In this document: positions 12,856 through 23,725 of the stretch, in pieces
Layout of the letters: each line of letters begins with the position of its first letter
How positions within the stretch are numbered: position 1 is the first letter of the stretch
Source of the DNA: Tilletia caries
Lineage: Eukaryota; Basidiomycota; Exobasidiomycetes; Tilletiales; Tilletiaceae
Length of the DNA: 64,000 nucleotides
Direction: 5' to 3'
Assembly: GCA_032718865.1 (NCBI GenBank)
Contig: JALUTQ010000028.1
Span: forward strand, 558,001-622,000
Notes under the pieces: generated by a model
What the model was told of the DNA's origin: nothing
What the model saw: the letters and a program-made list of their open reading frames with translations, nothing else
Databases searched by the model: none
Program-made: the position numbers and the translations under genes

Positions 12856-15447
12856 TCAGTTCAAAGATGAAGAAGAAGGGCCCGGCGCTGGCGTAGTAGT
12901 GGCATCCACAATGAACCCATGCCTCGCATGGTCATTCAGATGCCCATCCGCCAAGCTCGGCGCCCGACTCCGCGTCACCACCAACGACCGTCGTCGCATC
13001 TCTCCCGCAGTCGCAGCCCACCCAGCCCCCTGTCGTTGCCCATCCGACGCCGCAGCAGACGCAAGCGCAGCCATCAGACTGTTCAGCGCTGGTTCCTCCA
13101 CGGGACTCGTGCCTAGCGGTGGCGAGGGAGGTCGACGCATCGCTGCCAGGCTCGATCGGCGGGCCGAACCTTTGCTGCTGCCCGGGCCAAGCGCGACGAA
13201 AGGTGAAGGAGAGACACCGAAGCAGTCGCTCCCGCCGACGCCGACACCGTGGTGCATGGCTGCATTGATGGCTGCTGTCGCAATTGCAGGTGAGAGCATC
13301 GCTCCGCCCGCACCATGCCCCAGCAGGGCCGCACCGGTCGCGGGCAGGAAGAGCGGCATCGAGACCGACACCCGTCGGCCAGACGCTCCCGCCGGGATCG
13401 GCGTCGAGGGGGAGCTCGGCAAGCTCGATCCGAGCGGCAGGGACGAACTCGGCGACGAGCCTCCCATGAGGAACATCCCACCTGAGATGGGGTGTCGAGC
13501 AGGCAGGGAGCAATGCCTTTGATGGCGGGTCGACTCCGCCGCTGGTGAGGGTGCGAGCTGCTCAGCCTTGCGAGCCTTCTCGATACTGCTCCGCAGACCC
13601 GGCGGGACCGGACCTTCCGACTCGTCATGAAGACGCTTGAGGTCGAGAGGGATCGGGCTGTGCAAGCTGCTAATCGCCCGAAGCTTGTTCTTGGTCGGAC
13701 GAGGTGGGGGAAGGACCGGTACGACGCTTTCACCACGTAGCGCAGCCGTCATCCGCTCGCCGGTGGCCGCCGAGCCAGACTGCACAGCATCCTTGGACGC
13801 CTTCGAGCTGAAGACCCGGACCTGGCGAGACGTCATACCGGCATCCGTGAACCGAGCCGGCGACCACGACTCAGGACGGGGTGTTGTTCGAGCCGAGGCG
13901 GAAGCCTCGAGCAACACCTGCGTCGATGCCTCCGCCGTCTCGCGCATGATCGAGGAAGGCGTGGCGGGCAAAGCCGGCACTTCGTCGTCGTCGTCGTCAG
14001 CCTCATCATGGTCGACTTCGAATTGGACCACCCCACAGATCGTGGCTCGCTTGTGAAAGCGCTTCTCCCGTCTCTTCGCGGACTCGCGCCAGGCCATCTC
14101 GACCTCCCCGTGCCGCCAGGAACACACGTCCAGGCTGAGATCGGTGAGACCTTCCGGCAAGGCCAATGCGCTCGGCATGCTTCGACGCAGGGCTGAACGT
14201 TGATGTGGGTGAGAATGGCCAGCCATGTTTCGCGCCTCCCCCTCGTCCTCCTCAGAGTCGGAAGATTCGCCAGAACTGCTGTCGCTTGCCGAGTTTTCAT
14301 CGTCTTGACCTTCCCCACGGAAAGGATGTTGCGGTCGGAGCCGAGGAGCCGAAGGCATCGCCAGATCCAAAGGTGGTGTGCCCACACGCTGGTTCATCAG
14401 CTCGAATGGGTTGCGAAGTTGGGGTGCATTACCCTTGGGAGACATGGCAGGCGTATCGGTCCCTGCGTCTGATTCACGCTCGGTGTCCGCATCGTCGGTG
14501 AAATGGGAGAGTTGGCTCTGTTGTCTGAGCATCGCAAACGGTCGCAATGCTCCTGCTTTCAATTTTGCGAAGCGGTTACCGGCCTTGACGGTGCCACAGC
14601 TGGTGGCCGAATCTGCGCCGCTGCTTTTGGGCCTCAATCGAGTCCTCAGATGGGATGCCATCTGTTTTCGTGGACTGAGATGGTTTTCGTTTTGATCGCA
14701 GTATGGTTGCGATCCTTCCTGATCCGTTCCTTTCGACTCGAGCTCCAGCTCCGCGAGGGCAGCCGCGCTCAGTCGAGTACGAGTAGTTGGTGAAACCGGC
14801 TCGGCAAGGACTTGCTGAGGAAGGGTTTGATGCTCGATAGGTGGCTGGTTATCGATTTGATTATAGGTTGTCTCTGGCTTCGCTGGGACTTGTTCCGAAA
14901 CGCTTCGTCGGCGATGGAGTGCGGAAACTGCGCGGGATGCGATTTCCGTTGATGGCAAATGATCCACCATCGGATCTCCTTTCAGCTCTTGTGGTCCATT
15001 GCGAGGAGAGAGGCCCAGGTAGGACGGTGTCCTCGGGCCTCCTGACGATTGCTCGAGTGGGGATGAGTTGAAAAAAGAGGATGCCGGGCTCGATTCAACG
15101 GGTGAAGATCCGTTGCTCGAAATGGAGCTGATACTGCCACCGCTGCCTCTGCGCATGCTGAGATTTGTGTAGCAGCTCAGTGGCGTAACATTTGTCTTGT
15201 CTTTGAAGTCTGGTCCGAAGGGGAGGCCAAGGCGGCCAAAGGACGTGGGGCTGACAGGGCTGAATGGCCCTGGAGGAGCGAGTTCAACGGTCGGCGTGCT
15301 CAAGGTGTCGATCATGAGCGGCGGACTGATGCGAGGTCCGGAACGCAGGCGATCCTGGAGGGAGGAGAGAGCCACGGAAGACTTGCGTCTTATAACGGGC
15401 CTCACTGCGGCGATGATGTTGTCCTGGGGTCCGCAGTCGGCGTACAT
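12856..15447 (-). CDS. Serine-rich, low-complexity protein of unknown function
   Basis: One uninterrupted exon encodes 863 residues from an ATG at 15447. I do not recognise a family. The sequence is rich in Ser, Pro, Arg and Ala and is probably largely disordered. The least repetitive block is near residues 440-490 (CSWRHGEVEMAWRESAKR, then TICGVVQFEVDHDEAD), followed by an acidic Asp run; this is the most likely conserved element. Other short patterns are RRKSSVALSSLQDRLR near the N-terminus and many SP/TP sites that could be kinase targets. Codon use resembles the neighbouring host genes. A regulatory or scaffold role is only a guess. An extra upstream exon cannot be excluded. Confidence 0.7.
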   Translation of the reverse strand: MYADCGPQDNIIAAVRPVIRRKSSVALSSLQDRLRSGPRISPPLMIDTLSTPTVELAPPGPFSPVSPTSFGRLGLPFGPDFKDKTNVTPLSCYTNLSMRRGSGGSISSISSNGSSPVESSPASSFFNSSPLEQSSGGPRTPSYLGLSPRNGPQELKGDPMVDHLPSTEIASRAVSALHRRRSVSEQVPAKPETTYNQIDNQPPIEHQTLPQQVLAEPVSPTTRTRLSAAALAELELESKGTDQEGSQPYCDQNENHLSPRKQMASHLRTRLRPKSSGADSATSCGTVKAGNRFAKLKAGALRPFAMLRQQSQLSHFTDDADTERESDAGTDTPAMSPKGNAPQLRNPFELMNQRVGTPPLDLAMPSAPRLRPQHPFRGEGQDDENSASDSSSGESSDSEEDEGEARNMAGHSHPHQRSALRRSMPSALALPEGLTDLSLDVCSWRHGEVEMAWRESAKRREKRFHKRATICGVVQFEVDHDEADDDDDEVPALPATPSSIMRETAEASTQVLLEASASARTTPRPESWSPARFTDAGMTSRQVRVFSSKASKDAVQSGSAATGERMTAALRGESVVPVLPPPRPTKNKLRAISSLHSPIPLDLKRLHDESEGPVPPGLRSSIEKARKAEQLAPSPAAESTRHQRHCSLPARHPISGGMFLMGGSSPSSSLPLGSSLPSSPSTPIPAGASGRRVSVSMPLFLPATGAALLGHGAGGAMLSPAIATAAINAAMHHGVGVGGSDCFGVSPSPFVALGPGSSKGSARRSSLAAMRRPPSPPLGTSPVEEPALNSLMAALASAAASDGQRQGAGWAATAGEMRRRSLVVTRSRAPSLADGHLNDHARHGFIVDATTTPAPGPSSSSLN

Positions 15448-16779
15448 TTTTTACAGAGATGGCGAAGGTGGGGATAGTAAGGGTTGAGAGTATTCAAGTC
15501 GAGGAAGGAGAGAGCGATGTGGTAATATGTACAGTCTGCAAGGACAGACGAAAGCGGAGAAGGAAGAAATTAAAACCTTGCACTTCGTGTTGTGATTGGA
15601 AGCAGCGACAGGAATACTCACTGAAAGAATATGCCGAGACCTCGAGTGGGTGGATGGCAAGAGTGTGATCGACGGAGACGGGCTGTTGAGGTGCGAAGGG
15701 AATGGAGGGAACAGAAGGGCAAAGGGAAGGCTTGAAGAATTGAAGGCTTTATGTAGGCCGTTCGAAGAGAAGAAGATGGGAGGAATGTGGCTGCCGCGGC
15801 TGTTTCTAGAAGAATTCGGTGCCTAGAGAAGAAAAGATGTACAGAAAAGGAAGCACAATGAGGTCGAGGCGATGGAAGCTTGACTGGCCTGGGGTGTGTG
15901 TGAGGGAGAGGAATAGAACCACAGAGCAGCTTCAGTCGCTTTACGTCAAAGATTGTCCAAACTGGGACGGCTTCGAGCCGCTCAAGGGACTGCCCTTGCC
16001 TGCCGAGGAAGTTGAAGACGAGCAAGGAGATAGACCATCAACGCAACAGTTGCAGAAATATCAACATCACCTCCAACGACCTTAGCGTCAGTAAGCGTTT
16101 AGCCTTTTTTCCTGCATCGGGAGCGGAGTCGGTTTGGGTTCTACCTGTTAAGAAAAAAGCTACTTGTCAACTGGCCCGAGTCAGCGGTGGAGAAGGACAA
16201 GCTCTGATGCTCTGCTGCCTGATGTTGTATGCTGAATGTTTGTCTATCAGCAGTAGAAGGTCAGGGCCACTAGCTATAGGAGTCGGGAAGGGACTTAACT
16301 CGTCCAATCTAAAGGCGCTAGATAAGACCGACCCAGCGGGAGATGCTGACATTGACACCTGAGAGCCTGAGAGACCGCGTTGAGTCAGTTACTTGCCTCA
16401 GAGACGCATTATGAGGGGGAACTGTCACAAGCACATACGAAAGAAGAGCTGCTCCCGTCCTGATTTTGTCGCGCTGCATGCGTTGTTCCGTCGTACGAGG
16501 TGTGCCATCTCCTGGGCCCTGAGGCAGCCGGCAGGTTCACGACAGACGCATTTCAATGCCGTTCCTTGATCACCTCTCTTCAGAGTCCCATATTATTGCG
16601 CTCCACCGGTGTCCAGCATTCAGCATAATGCTAACGCCCGACTCCGAGCATTTCCGCGTAGAGCCGCACCCCTTCGTCGTCGGAACGAGCCGCATCTGTC
16701 ATCTGTAAATGCGTGTACCAAATAAATGCCAGGTAAGGGAGCGAGGGACACGTACAGGTTCGAATGGACAGCATCTTAG

Positions 16780-16827
<48 letters not shown>

Positions 16828-16951
16828 TCTCCCACTTGGTGTGAAGACCAGCTCCAAATAAGTAGCATGGGGCAGAGCTTGCTTGGCGTGTTGGCCAACT
16901 TGGGATGCCAATATTGGACGTGCCGGATCAACGGCCTCCAACGGTTGATGT
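15448..16951. other. Intergenic region upstream of the serine-rich gene
   Basis: About 1.5 kb without a convincing gene. It should contain the promoter and 5' UTR of the minus-strand gene at 15447. A hexanucleotide microsatellite lies at 16781-16826. The right edge is the insertion point of a CACTA-like element. Confidence 0.5.
16781..16826. repeat. (CTCCTG)n microsatellite
   Basis: About 7.7 uninterrupted copies of CTCCTG, followed by one imperfect unit. Simple repeat in intergenic DNA. Confidence 0.95.
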
Positions 16952-17604
16952 CACTGCTACCATGGGGGTTGTTTTAAGGGGTGTAAAGCGCTTCGTAATA
17001 ATTTGTTTTACAATGATTTTACGGTTCTCTCAAAACATCCCTGTTGTGCAGGAGTTTTAAGGGCTCGGCAAAAACCGCAGCGTTTTAACGTGGTGCGGAA
17101 TCATGTCTGAAAACAATGACGTATTGGACCCCCTGGGAGGTTGTTCTACGGCTGCTAGAACCGAAGACAAGATAGACTCTCAGTTTCTCTAATTAGAATG
17201 GGTCTGCTCGGTGGTCTCAGAGTCTCTGCCCTGCATCTCAAAAGGTTCACAGCTGCTTCCACACTCAATTGATGCTGCTCTCTGAAGACAGAAACCCTCG
17301 ATTTACAGTATTGCTACCCGTGGATGACATGTTGAGGTTGGCTGGGCATGGCGGGTGGGTGTGGTGAGGGCCGTGGTGTCGAGCAGGGTGGTGGCGGTGA
17401 GGAAGGCGTCTGGAGACGCCTAGTCTCACTTCCCGGGTCGCTGCAGCAGTCACGTGATCACTATGCCTACTGGGTTTTAACACTATTAGAAAGGTGTTTT
17501 AACACCCAAATCAGCGGAACAAAATAGAAAATTATAACATGGGGTAAACACGTGCGTTCCAGAAGCGCTTTACACCCCTTAAAACAACCCCCATGGTGGC
17601 AGTG
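16952..17604. mobile_element. Non-autonomous CACTA-like DNA element
   Basis: The 653-bp unit has 43-bp terminal inverted repeats (16952-16994 and 17562-17604) with one mismatch. The ends read CACTGCTACCATGGGGG and CCCCCATGGTGGCAGTG, and the flanks are TGT on both sides (16949-16951, 17605-17607). Terminal CACTG and a 3-bp duplication are hallmarks of CACTA/EnSpm elements. The inside has no transposase frame, so it would depend on a partner elsewhere. TTTTAA-containing motifs recur inside. Confidence 0.8.
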
Positions 17605-17734
17605 TGTGGTCAAGATGGACCTTGTCCCAAGCTGAGCTGGCTCAGCGGAGTGCTGGGACAACGGATAAACTTTACAACGCCACCGATGCTGACATAACTA
17701 GCGTGTTCTTACCGTTCTGCGTCTGTGCCAACCG

Positions 17735-18010
17735 AGGGTACAGAATTTTACAGTCGGGGTTTTACAGCGCGGCGGTAAAATCTGACCCCAGCACTGTAAA
17801 ACTCGGCTGGAGCCTAATGAGGAACAGAGATTTACAGTGCTATCCTCGGTTTTACCGCGCCAAATGCCGAATTTTACAGTCAATCCTTTACAGTCGCTGT
17901 AAAAGGGCGTCCCTTGGCGGTAAAAGTCTCCTGAGGGTTAGGACAAGCGTACTTTTACCGCATCTGCGTCCACTTTTACCGCGTTCCGGACCTTATCTCT
18001 GCACTTTCGA
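17735..18010. repeat. Left subterminal TTTACAG/TTTACCGC array of the MULE
   Basis: At least ten copies of TTTACAG or TTTACCGC and their reverse complements occur in about 275 bp, some as palindromic pairs such as TTTACAGTCGCTGTAAA. Subterminal arrays like this are commonly the binding sites of the element's own transposase; that role is inferred. Confidence 0.85.
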
Positions 18011-18238
18011 TTATTAAACCCTCGAAATTCAGACCTGAAGTCTCTGCGTCCATCAGACCGTGCACCGCAATCAGTGATCACTATATATCATATAGGATCG
18101 TGGGAAATTTGATCGTGTATATTCACATATGAGTCTTGCTCTTCAGCATCTCCCTCTGAACTCTTTGACGCTGTCGCTGATCGCTGGGCGCTGATTGTCC
18201 ATCCACCGTCCGTTGACATCGGAGAGGGTACATACATA

Positions 18239-18713
18239 CGAGGCCGTTGTCAAAAGTATCCGGACACTAAATTTTTAACCATACGTTTACTAAGTAATCG
18301 CCTGTTTTGGGCTCTCGATGCAACTCAAAGACATGGATATGGAAGACGCTCAATGACGGGCCATTTGGAAAGCCTCTATACTGGAGAACAACTTCTCTCT
18401 TTGGAGATTTCCCAGCTCTGACTTGGAAGACAGGTTGCTCTAAGTGGAAAGAGGAAGAAACGATTTCAATTAGTAATTTACTAGGTGATTTCAAACTCCT
18501 TCACACCCACCTTACTCAACCCAGCTCCTCAATTTTTCTCAATTTTTTGAGTCACATATTCCGATGCTCCTGCGCTCTCGCTAGAAGGTCAGCTAAGAGG
18601 TGTATTTTTACAGATTTTACTGACCAAGTTTGACTTAAGGTGAAATAGAGGCGAACACTTAGTAAACGTATGGTTAAAAATCTGGTGTCCGGATACTTTT
18701 GACAACGGCCTCG
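18239..18713. mobile_element. Tc1/mariner-type MITE nested in the MULE
   Basis: 475 bp with 57-bp inverted termini (18239-18295, 18657-18713; two mismatches) starting CGAGGCCGTTGTCAAAAGTA and containing TATCCGGACAC. It is flanked by TA on both sides (18237-18238, 18714-18715), the Tc1/mariner target. No transposase is encoded. Confidence 0.85.
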
Positions 18714-18988
18714 TATGTAGGCAAATGAGCAACCGGGGCAAAGGCTTAGGATGGTTAAAATGTTTCAGCGGTTGTCATCGCGTCGTGAATCATCATGCAT
18801 CATGCGTATTTAAGAACCCATAATTAATCACTGTGTCTGGACTCTGGGCAGCACGTACTTGCCCACTATAGGAACAACTAGCAGTGCAGAGTGGTCCCAT
18901 GCTGCCGTGCGTTGCCAGTCGTTTGCACAAAGCTGCAATTTATTTGGAATTGACAAGAGAACCACTAAGAGAGGGGAGGCACAAACGG

Positions 18989-19104
18989 ACGATCAGGTCG
19001 CCGCTGAATTTTGGGGAGAAGGGGAAGACGATCAAGTCGTCACAGTTTTGGAGGAGTAAGGGAAGACGATCAGGTCGTCACGATTTTTGGAGGAGAAGGG
19101 GAAG
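18989..19104. repeat. Three-copy 38-39 bp tandem repeat
   Basis: Three head-to-tail units beginning ACGATCAGGTCG (or AAGTCG) and ending GGGAAG. It lies just 3' of the MULE transposase frame, inside the element. Confidence 0.8.
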
Positions 19105-19119
19105 TAAGAGCAAGAGAAC

Positions 19120-22100
19120 TCAGACCCTGGGCCCTGATACATGAACGACGCCCGGTTCTGGGGAGGGTCGGTCATTTTTGGGATAAATGGGTGCTGTCCG
19201 AGCGAGACCCAAAATTTCACCAACGGGGGTGAATAAGAGCCGCCGAGTTCCAGGCGGTGTGCGGTCAAATGGGCGTTCAACTGCCTGAAGGCGGGCAGCT
19301 GCAGCCCCGCGGGCAATGTAAATAATCTGGCTTGAGAACGGAACGTTCTGGCAGACGTTCTGCAGTTGCTGCGGCACTGCGTCCCCAGGTGCAGGCAAGG
19401 TTACGTTGGGCTTCGGCAATGCAACAGTGATGTAGGCAGCCCCGTCAAAATCGTTATAGCTGTAAACAGCTGACCGGAACGGTGCGGGTGACTTTTCGTT
19501 GTGAATTGTCAGAGCCGTAAAGTGAAAGCCACCCAAGCTGGTCCCAACGATGCGTCCCACTAACTCGTACTCTGTGTCTCCAACCTCAATAAGAGGCTCT
19601 ACAGTCCAGCATCCGTCATGTGGCTGCGAGGGCAGTTCCACCATGAGGATTTTTCGGAAGGGAGACAGCAGAACAGGTTGCGTGAGAGGAGAGGGGACAC
19701 CGCCCCAGTCCAAGCTGAGAGGACCTGCATTTCACAGCAGCAGAACGCTGTGTGAAAGCCAGAACGTTGGAATTGACCGAGTGATCGTTTCCCGCCCCGC
19801 TTAGCAACCCCAGGTCGCAGTGGCTAAAACGAGGCTGAGTCACATACTTGTGGCCAGCCTCGCAATTAGACACTTCTTGCTCCCCCAAAGCAAAGAAAGC
19901 CTGCACCTGAAACTGAGTCTCCTCTGCGATGATGCGGCTGATCCACGCCCAGTTGCCATGTTCCTGGGGCGCATACCATCTCATGGTCTGAATAACGTAT
20001 TCAATGACCATATCTCGAGAGGCATTAATTTTTTTCTGCTGAGCAGCAGGGGTCTTGTGGCCGTAGGCACTTTCTCTCAGCTCCAGGGAAGCTGTGAGAA
20101 TGCTGAGCCCACCCCCTGAACCATTTTGTCCTTCAGGGCCAACCACTCCTCCTTGCACCTCAGGAAGGAGGCAAACAGGACTTCCAGAGCGCTTGTAATG
20201 TAACAAGTCTGGGCTGTGTGGCTATATGAGAGGACGTGACCAGGTGGGTGCTTCCTCTTCCGAACGGTCGGGACGTTCTGCATCGGGGAACGTATTTCAG
20301 TTAGCACACGGAATGAAACAAAACCTTCTGCCACCTGGGATTCGATTCTACTCCCTCACGCCTCAGGTCTCAGCACACAAAACAGGAAGCTTACCTGGGC
20401 AGTGGTTTCGGAGTCTGGCTGTGGAGCAGGCTCTTCTTTGGCTAGCTTTTTCTGCAGGTGAACATATTAAAAAGTTGAGTAATTGTCAGTGGCTATGTTT
20501 CGATATATAAGCAAGAAAAAGCGTTAGCCCTTTCCCCCCGGGTAAACGTTGCTATATTGATGCTACACCGACCATCTGCCCCAGAGTCTCTGTGCGCGCG
20601 TGTAATTGAAACCAGCGAACAGCTAAAAGCGATCTCTAAGGCAGTATGGCCGATGATGCAATAATATGCATGTTCGACGGGAAAAGGGCTACTGTGTGCT
20701 GCTTTGCTCTCACCTCTGCCGCCTTCTGCGCCTTTTTCCCCCCTTCTTTAGATCCGCTGTAGAGTCCGGAGCTCTTCCATCGTTCTCGTAGCCCTCGGAG
20801 GGATCAGCCGCAGTGCGCTTCCGCCCCTTCTGCCTCTTGTCGGCTTGGTGTTTGTACCTTGTGGCAATCCCCAGCTTCTCCGCTGCGTACTCATCCTCTA
20901 GAAGCTCCGCCAGCTCCTGAAGACACTGCAGCCCTGTGATGAGATCCATATTGGTCTCCCAGCACAAATAATATATGGAGTGCATGTTCTCCAACGCAGA
21001 GGTGGAAGTGGGGATCCGGTCCCACATGGCATCGTCCATCGTCTTTAAAGAACGAAAGATCATGCATGCAGTATCACACTGCAGCCACCATGCCAACCAT
21101 TTCGTGCACTCTGGAAACTTGTTGAAGAGCGACGCAAACGTTGTGTGCAGAACGTCCTCGGTCTTCGCAGCTAGGGCAGCGTGGATGAGAGACATGAACG
21201 TGTCCTGCATCGTAACGCGCACAAAATTGCCGTTGTTTTTGACCCGTTTCACAGACTGATGAAAGTGAAACAGGCAGCCCTTTAGCAGAGAAGCTGCATG
21301 AGCCTCAAAGCTGGCAATTTCAGCGTCCCGGGCGGCTTCGCTAAGGTCGGCCAGGCTAGTGAAACTAACCCGCCACCTAGCATAGGCCTTCTTGAACCCG
21401 TTCCGCTGGGCCAATGAGAAATCCACCACAGAGGCCATCTTATCCTCTACCTCCTTCCGTTTTAGACCATTGGCGGTCAGACACTCGAACATATAGTAAA
21501 AGTGCTGCGCAAAAATCCTCCTCCTTCTGGCTTCGGAGGACGGTCCAGAGGATTGGAACCCATCTACCCAAACGCACAGAAAATATGCTAGAAGTGCACA
21601 GATAGTAACGTTCCAAGACTCGAAACGTTACGTCTGTAAGAACACCCTCGTGCCTGATGTTTGAGTCTGAGTCTTCAGATCGGTCATCACGTTGGCAGAA
21701 CAGCTGATGCTGCCAAGGGGTCTGTAACACTACTGCAAAATCATCCCATAGGAAGCTTGCCCGCTTTAGGTGCAACTGCGAGGGAGTTCCCGCTTCCCTT
21801 GCTGCAGAAGCGTTCTACTGGGTGTTCATGCCGTCTGACTCGGCATTACTAACCACAGTATCAGAAGGACGCTGGAGGTTCAGAAAATCCAGGAAGGGAC
21901 CATCTCGAGAGCCATCACGTGGCTGAATGCCGGCATCTTTTTAGGAAAGTGATGCGATAGTATGACAAGCAATCCAAGTTAAGGAAAGCATCATCAATGT
22001 GCCGAGCAGGTGTTATTTTCCTTGTCACCTTCGATCCACTCTTTACCCTCCCTACACTCAGACCCTTGGCCTTCGTGTGGGGGTTCTCAGAGACTATCTT

Positions 22101-22809
22101 ACGCAACTGTTCCTATGTAAATTAATTTAGAAGCTAGGTCAATAAACTATTCGAAATCGATCTAAGCGTAGATGCGTCTAGTTCGTACCTTGGAAGATGG
22201 ACGTGGCTTATTGACGGGGGGTTTCCCGTGGTCATGCTTGCCAATGTGTTCATAGAACCCCAGACTAGTGTGAGTCTCAGGGTATGTCGTGAGCCGTAGC
22301 TCGGCACTGCACTTTTGGTGCTGCAGAGCCCCGACTTCCCCCAAGTTTTTTACAAACGGAACAGCCTGCACTGATCCAGTCTGTTAAGACAGCCTTTCGG
22401 CTGGAGGTAGGGGCTCGGTGGACGGTTTCGCACCTGTCACACGTTAGCACCCCACGACAGATCAGCCTATTCTCGCTGCCTCTTCCGAACCTCGTGTGAT
22501 CGATTTTTTTGTGACCCGATCAGATCGAAAACACCAGTCGCTGTGAAACGCCCAGTCGGGGCAATCGTCGAGATTGAACGTGTGTTTGATGTTCCCGTCG
22601 GGAAAAGAAGGGTAGCGTTCCGAAAACTGAGGATCGTATTCTTGATCGTCTTCGCTCATTCCATCTCCGTGCTCGCTCTTCTTCTCTGTCTCAGTCCGCC
22701 GTCTTTCACTAGCTTTGTCTGTATCACTATCGCTAATTTCAATGTCAGAATTCTTATCGGGCTCTCGTTTGCCGCGGATACCAGCGTCCGAACGAGGCGA
22801 AGAAGACAT
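19120..22809 (-). pseudogene. MULE transposase joined to a USP-like cysteine peptidase domain, frameshifted
   Basis: Reading downward from the ATG at 22809: an acidic N-terminus; a zinc-binding region (GVLTCDRC, GCSVCKK, KCSAEL; about 22450-22290); then a Mutator-type DDE domain with the first Asp in GVLTDVTF (about 21640), GCLFHFHQSVKRV, the second Asp in VVDFSLAQRNGF (about 21410) and the Glu in TSTSALENMHSIYY (about 20990). A basic linker and introns lead to a second module resembling the papain fold of ubiquitin-specific proteases: a Cys box AQTCYITSALEVLF (Cys codon 20203-20205) and a His box GGFHFTALTIHN then YSYNDFDG (His codon 19522-19524). The frame is broken by single-base changes at homopolymers: T7 at 22504, C5/T6 at 22338-22351, T5 at 21938, A5 at 21511, T5 at 20447, C5 at 20112. 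As it stands it cannot make the full protein. Peptidase identity rests on motif order only. Confidence 0.75.
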
Positions 22810-23159
22810 AACAGAGAAAACGCGATGTGTTGGCTAGGAGAGGGAAAGAGACAGAGAAGAAGAGGAAGGAGACGCTAACGAGTAGCTGGTAGGTAGCTGC
22901 GAGGCGGGAGGTCAGAGCCGGAGGCGGAGGGAGAAAATTGTTTAAAGTTCGGAGGGCGGGATTTTGAGCGGCGGAGGTCAAAGTGCTGCAGGTGTCGAGA
23001 TGGTGCGCGTACATAAGAACATTCTGTCCGGCGGAAAAAACTTTTCACATAGTCTGGCCAGACTGTGACCGAGTTCTGGAGGGGAATGATGAATAAACCA
23101 CCAAAAAGGTGAGCGCCAACTGAGATTCCGAGTTGCGGTCAGCTTCAGGGCCAGCGACA

Positions 23160-23513
23160 GCCTTTACAGTGCCACGTGGTCTTCTCATAGTGCGGTAAAA
23201 GGCTCATCGTGCGGTAAAAATGAGGTTGCGGAAGCCGCTATGGGGACTTTTACCGCATCGGTCCCTTTACAGCGGCGGTAAAAGTTGCGATTGTACTGTA
23301 AAATTCCGATTCAATCAAGTGGGGGCAAGACTTTTACCGCCGGGAGCCTTTACAGTGGCTGTAAGAATTGGCCCTGACTGTAAAAGTTGGCGTTCGTGCG
23401 GTAAAAAGCCTCCGAGGCACTGTAAAATTCGCCTTCACCCTAACATGACCAAGACTTTTTACAGCATGACCTTTACAGTACTGTAAAACCTCACTGTAAA
23501 ATTCCGTAGTGCC
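23160..23513. repeat. Right subterminal TTTACAG/TTTACCGC array of the MULE
   Basis: About sixteen copies of TTTACAG, TTTACCGC and their complements in about 350 bp. This is the counterpart of the left array and lies upstream of the transposase start, so it may also overlap its promoter. Confidence 0.85.
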
Positions 23514-23533
23514 GTGCCAACCGGGCCAGTTCG

Positions 23534-23640
23534 CTATGGAACGCCGTTTTTCACCACCTTCGCTTTTTCCCTTTTTCCCTTTTCGCTTTTTCCCTTTTCG
23601 CTTTTTCCCTTTTTCGCTTTTTCGCTTTTCGCTGCTTTAA
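23534..23640. repeat. Left terminal inverted repeat with CGCTTTTTCCC units
   Basis: A unique 29-base end followed by an internal array of CGCTTTTT and CCCTTTTT units. It pairs with 32650-32723. Confidence 0.85.
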
Positions 23641-23725
23641 TATTTCCAATTCCATCAGCGCTCTATAATTCATCGTATGTACATCCTTCCCACCGTCCAC
23701 CACAGTCTGCATTCTGGTTTCTGCC

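Larger units (their letters stand above)
17735..23513 (-). mobile_element. MULE-type DNA transposon with 10-bp target duplication
   Basis: The 5,779-bp element is flanked by GTGCCAACCG on both sides (17725-17734 and 23514-23523), matching the 9-11 bp duplications made by Mutator-like elements. The termini are only weakly inverted: both share GAATTTTACAGT within the first 21 bp. Each end instead carries a dense subterminal array of TTTACAG and TTTACCGC motifs in both orientations. A minus-strand transposase gene (19120-22809) fills the centre. A Tc1-type MITE (18239-18713) is nested inside, so it arrived later. Confidence 0.85.

Noticed and set aside
17608..17680. Imperfect inverted motif TGTCCCAAGC ... 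GTGCTGGGACA between the CACTA element and the MULE
   Set aside because: Short, imperfect and without flanking duplication; too weak to call an element.
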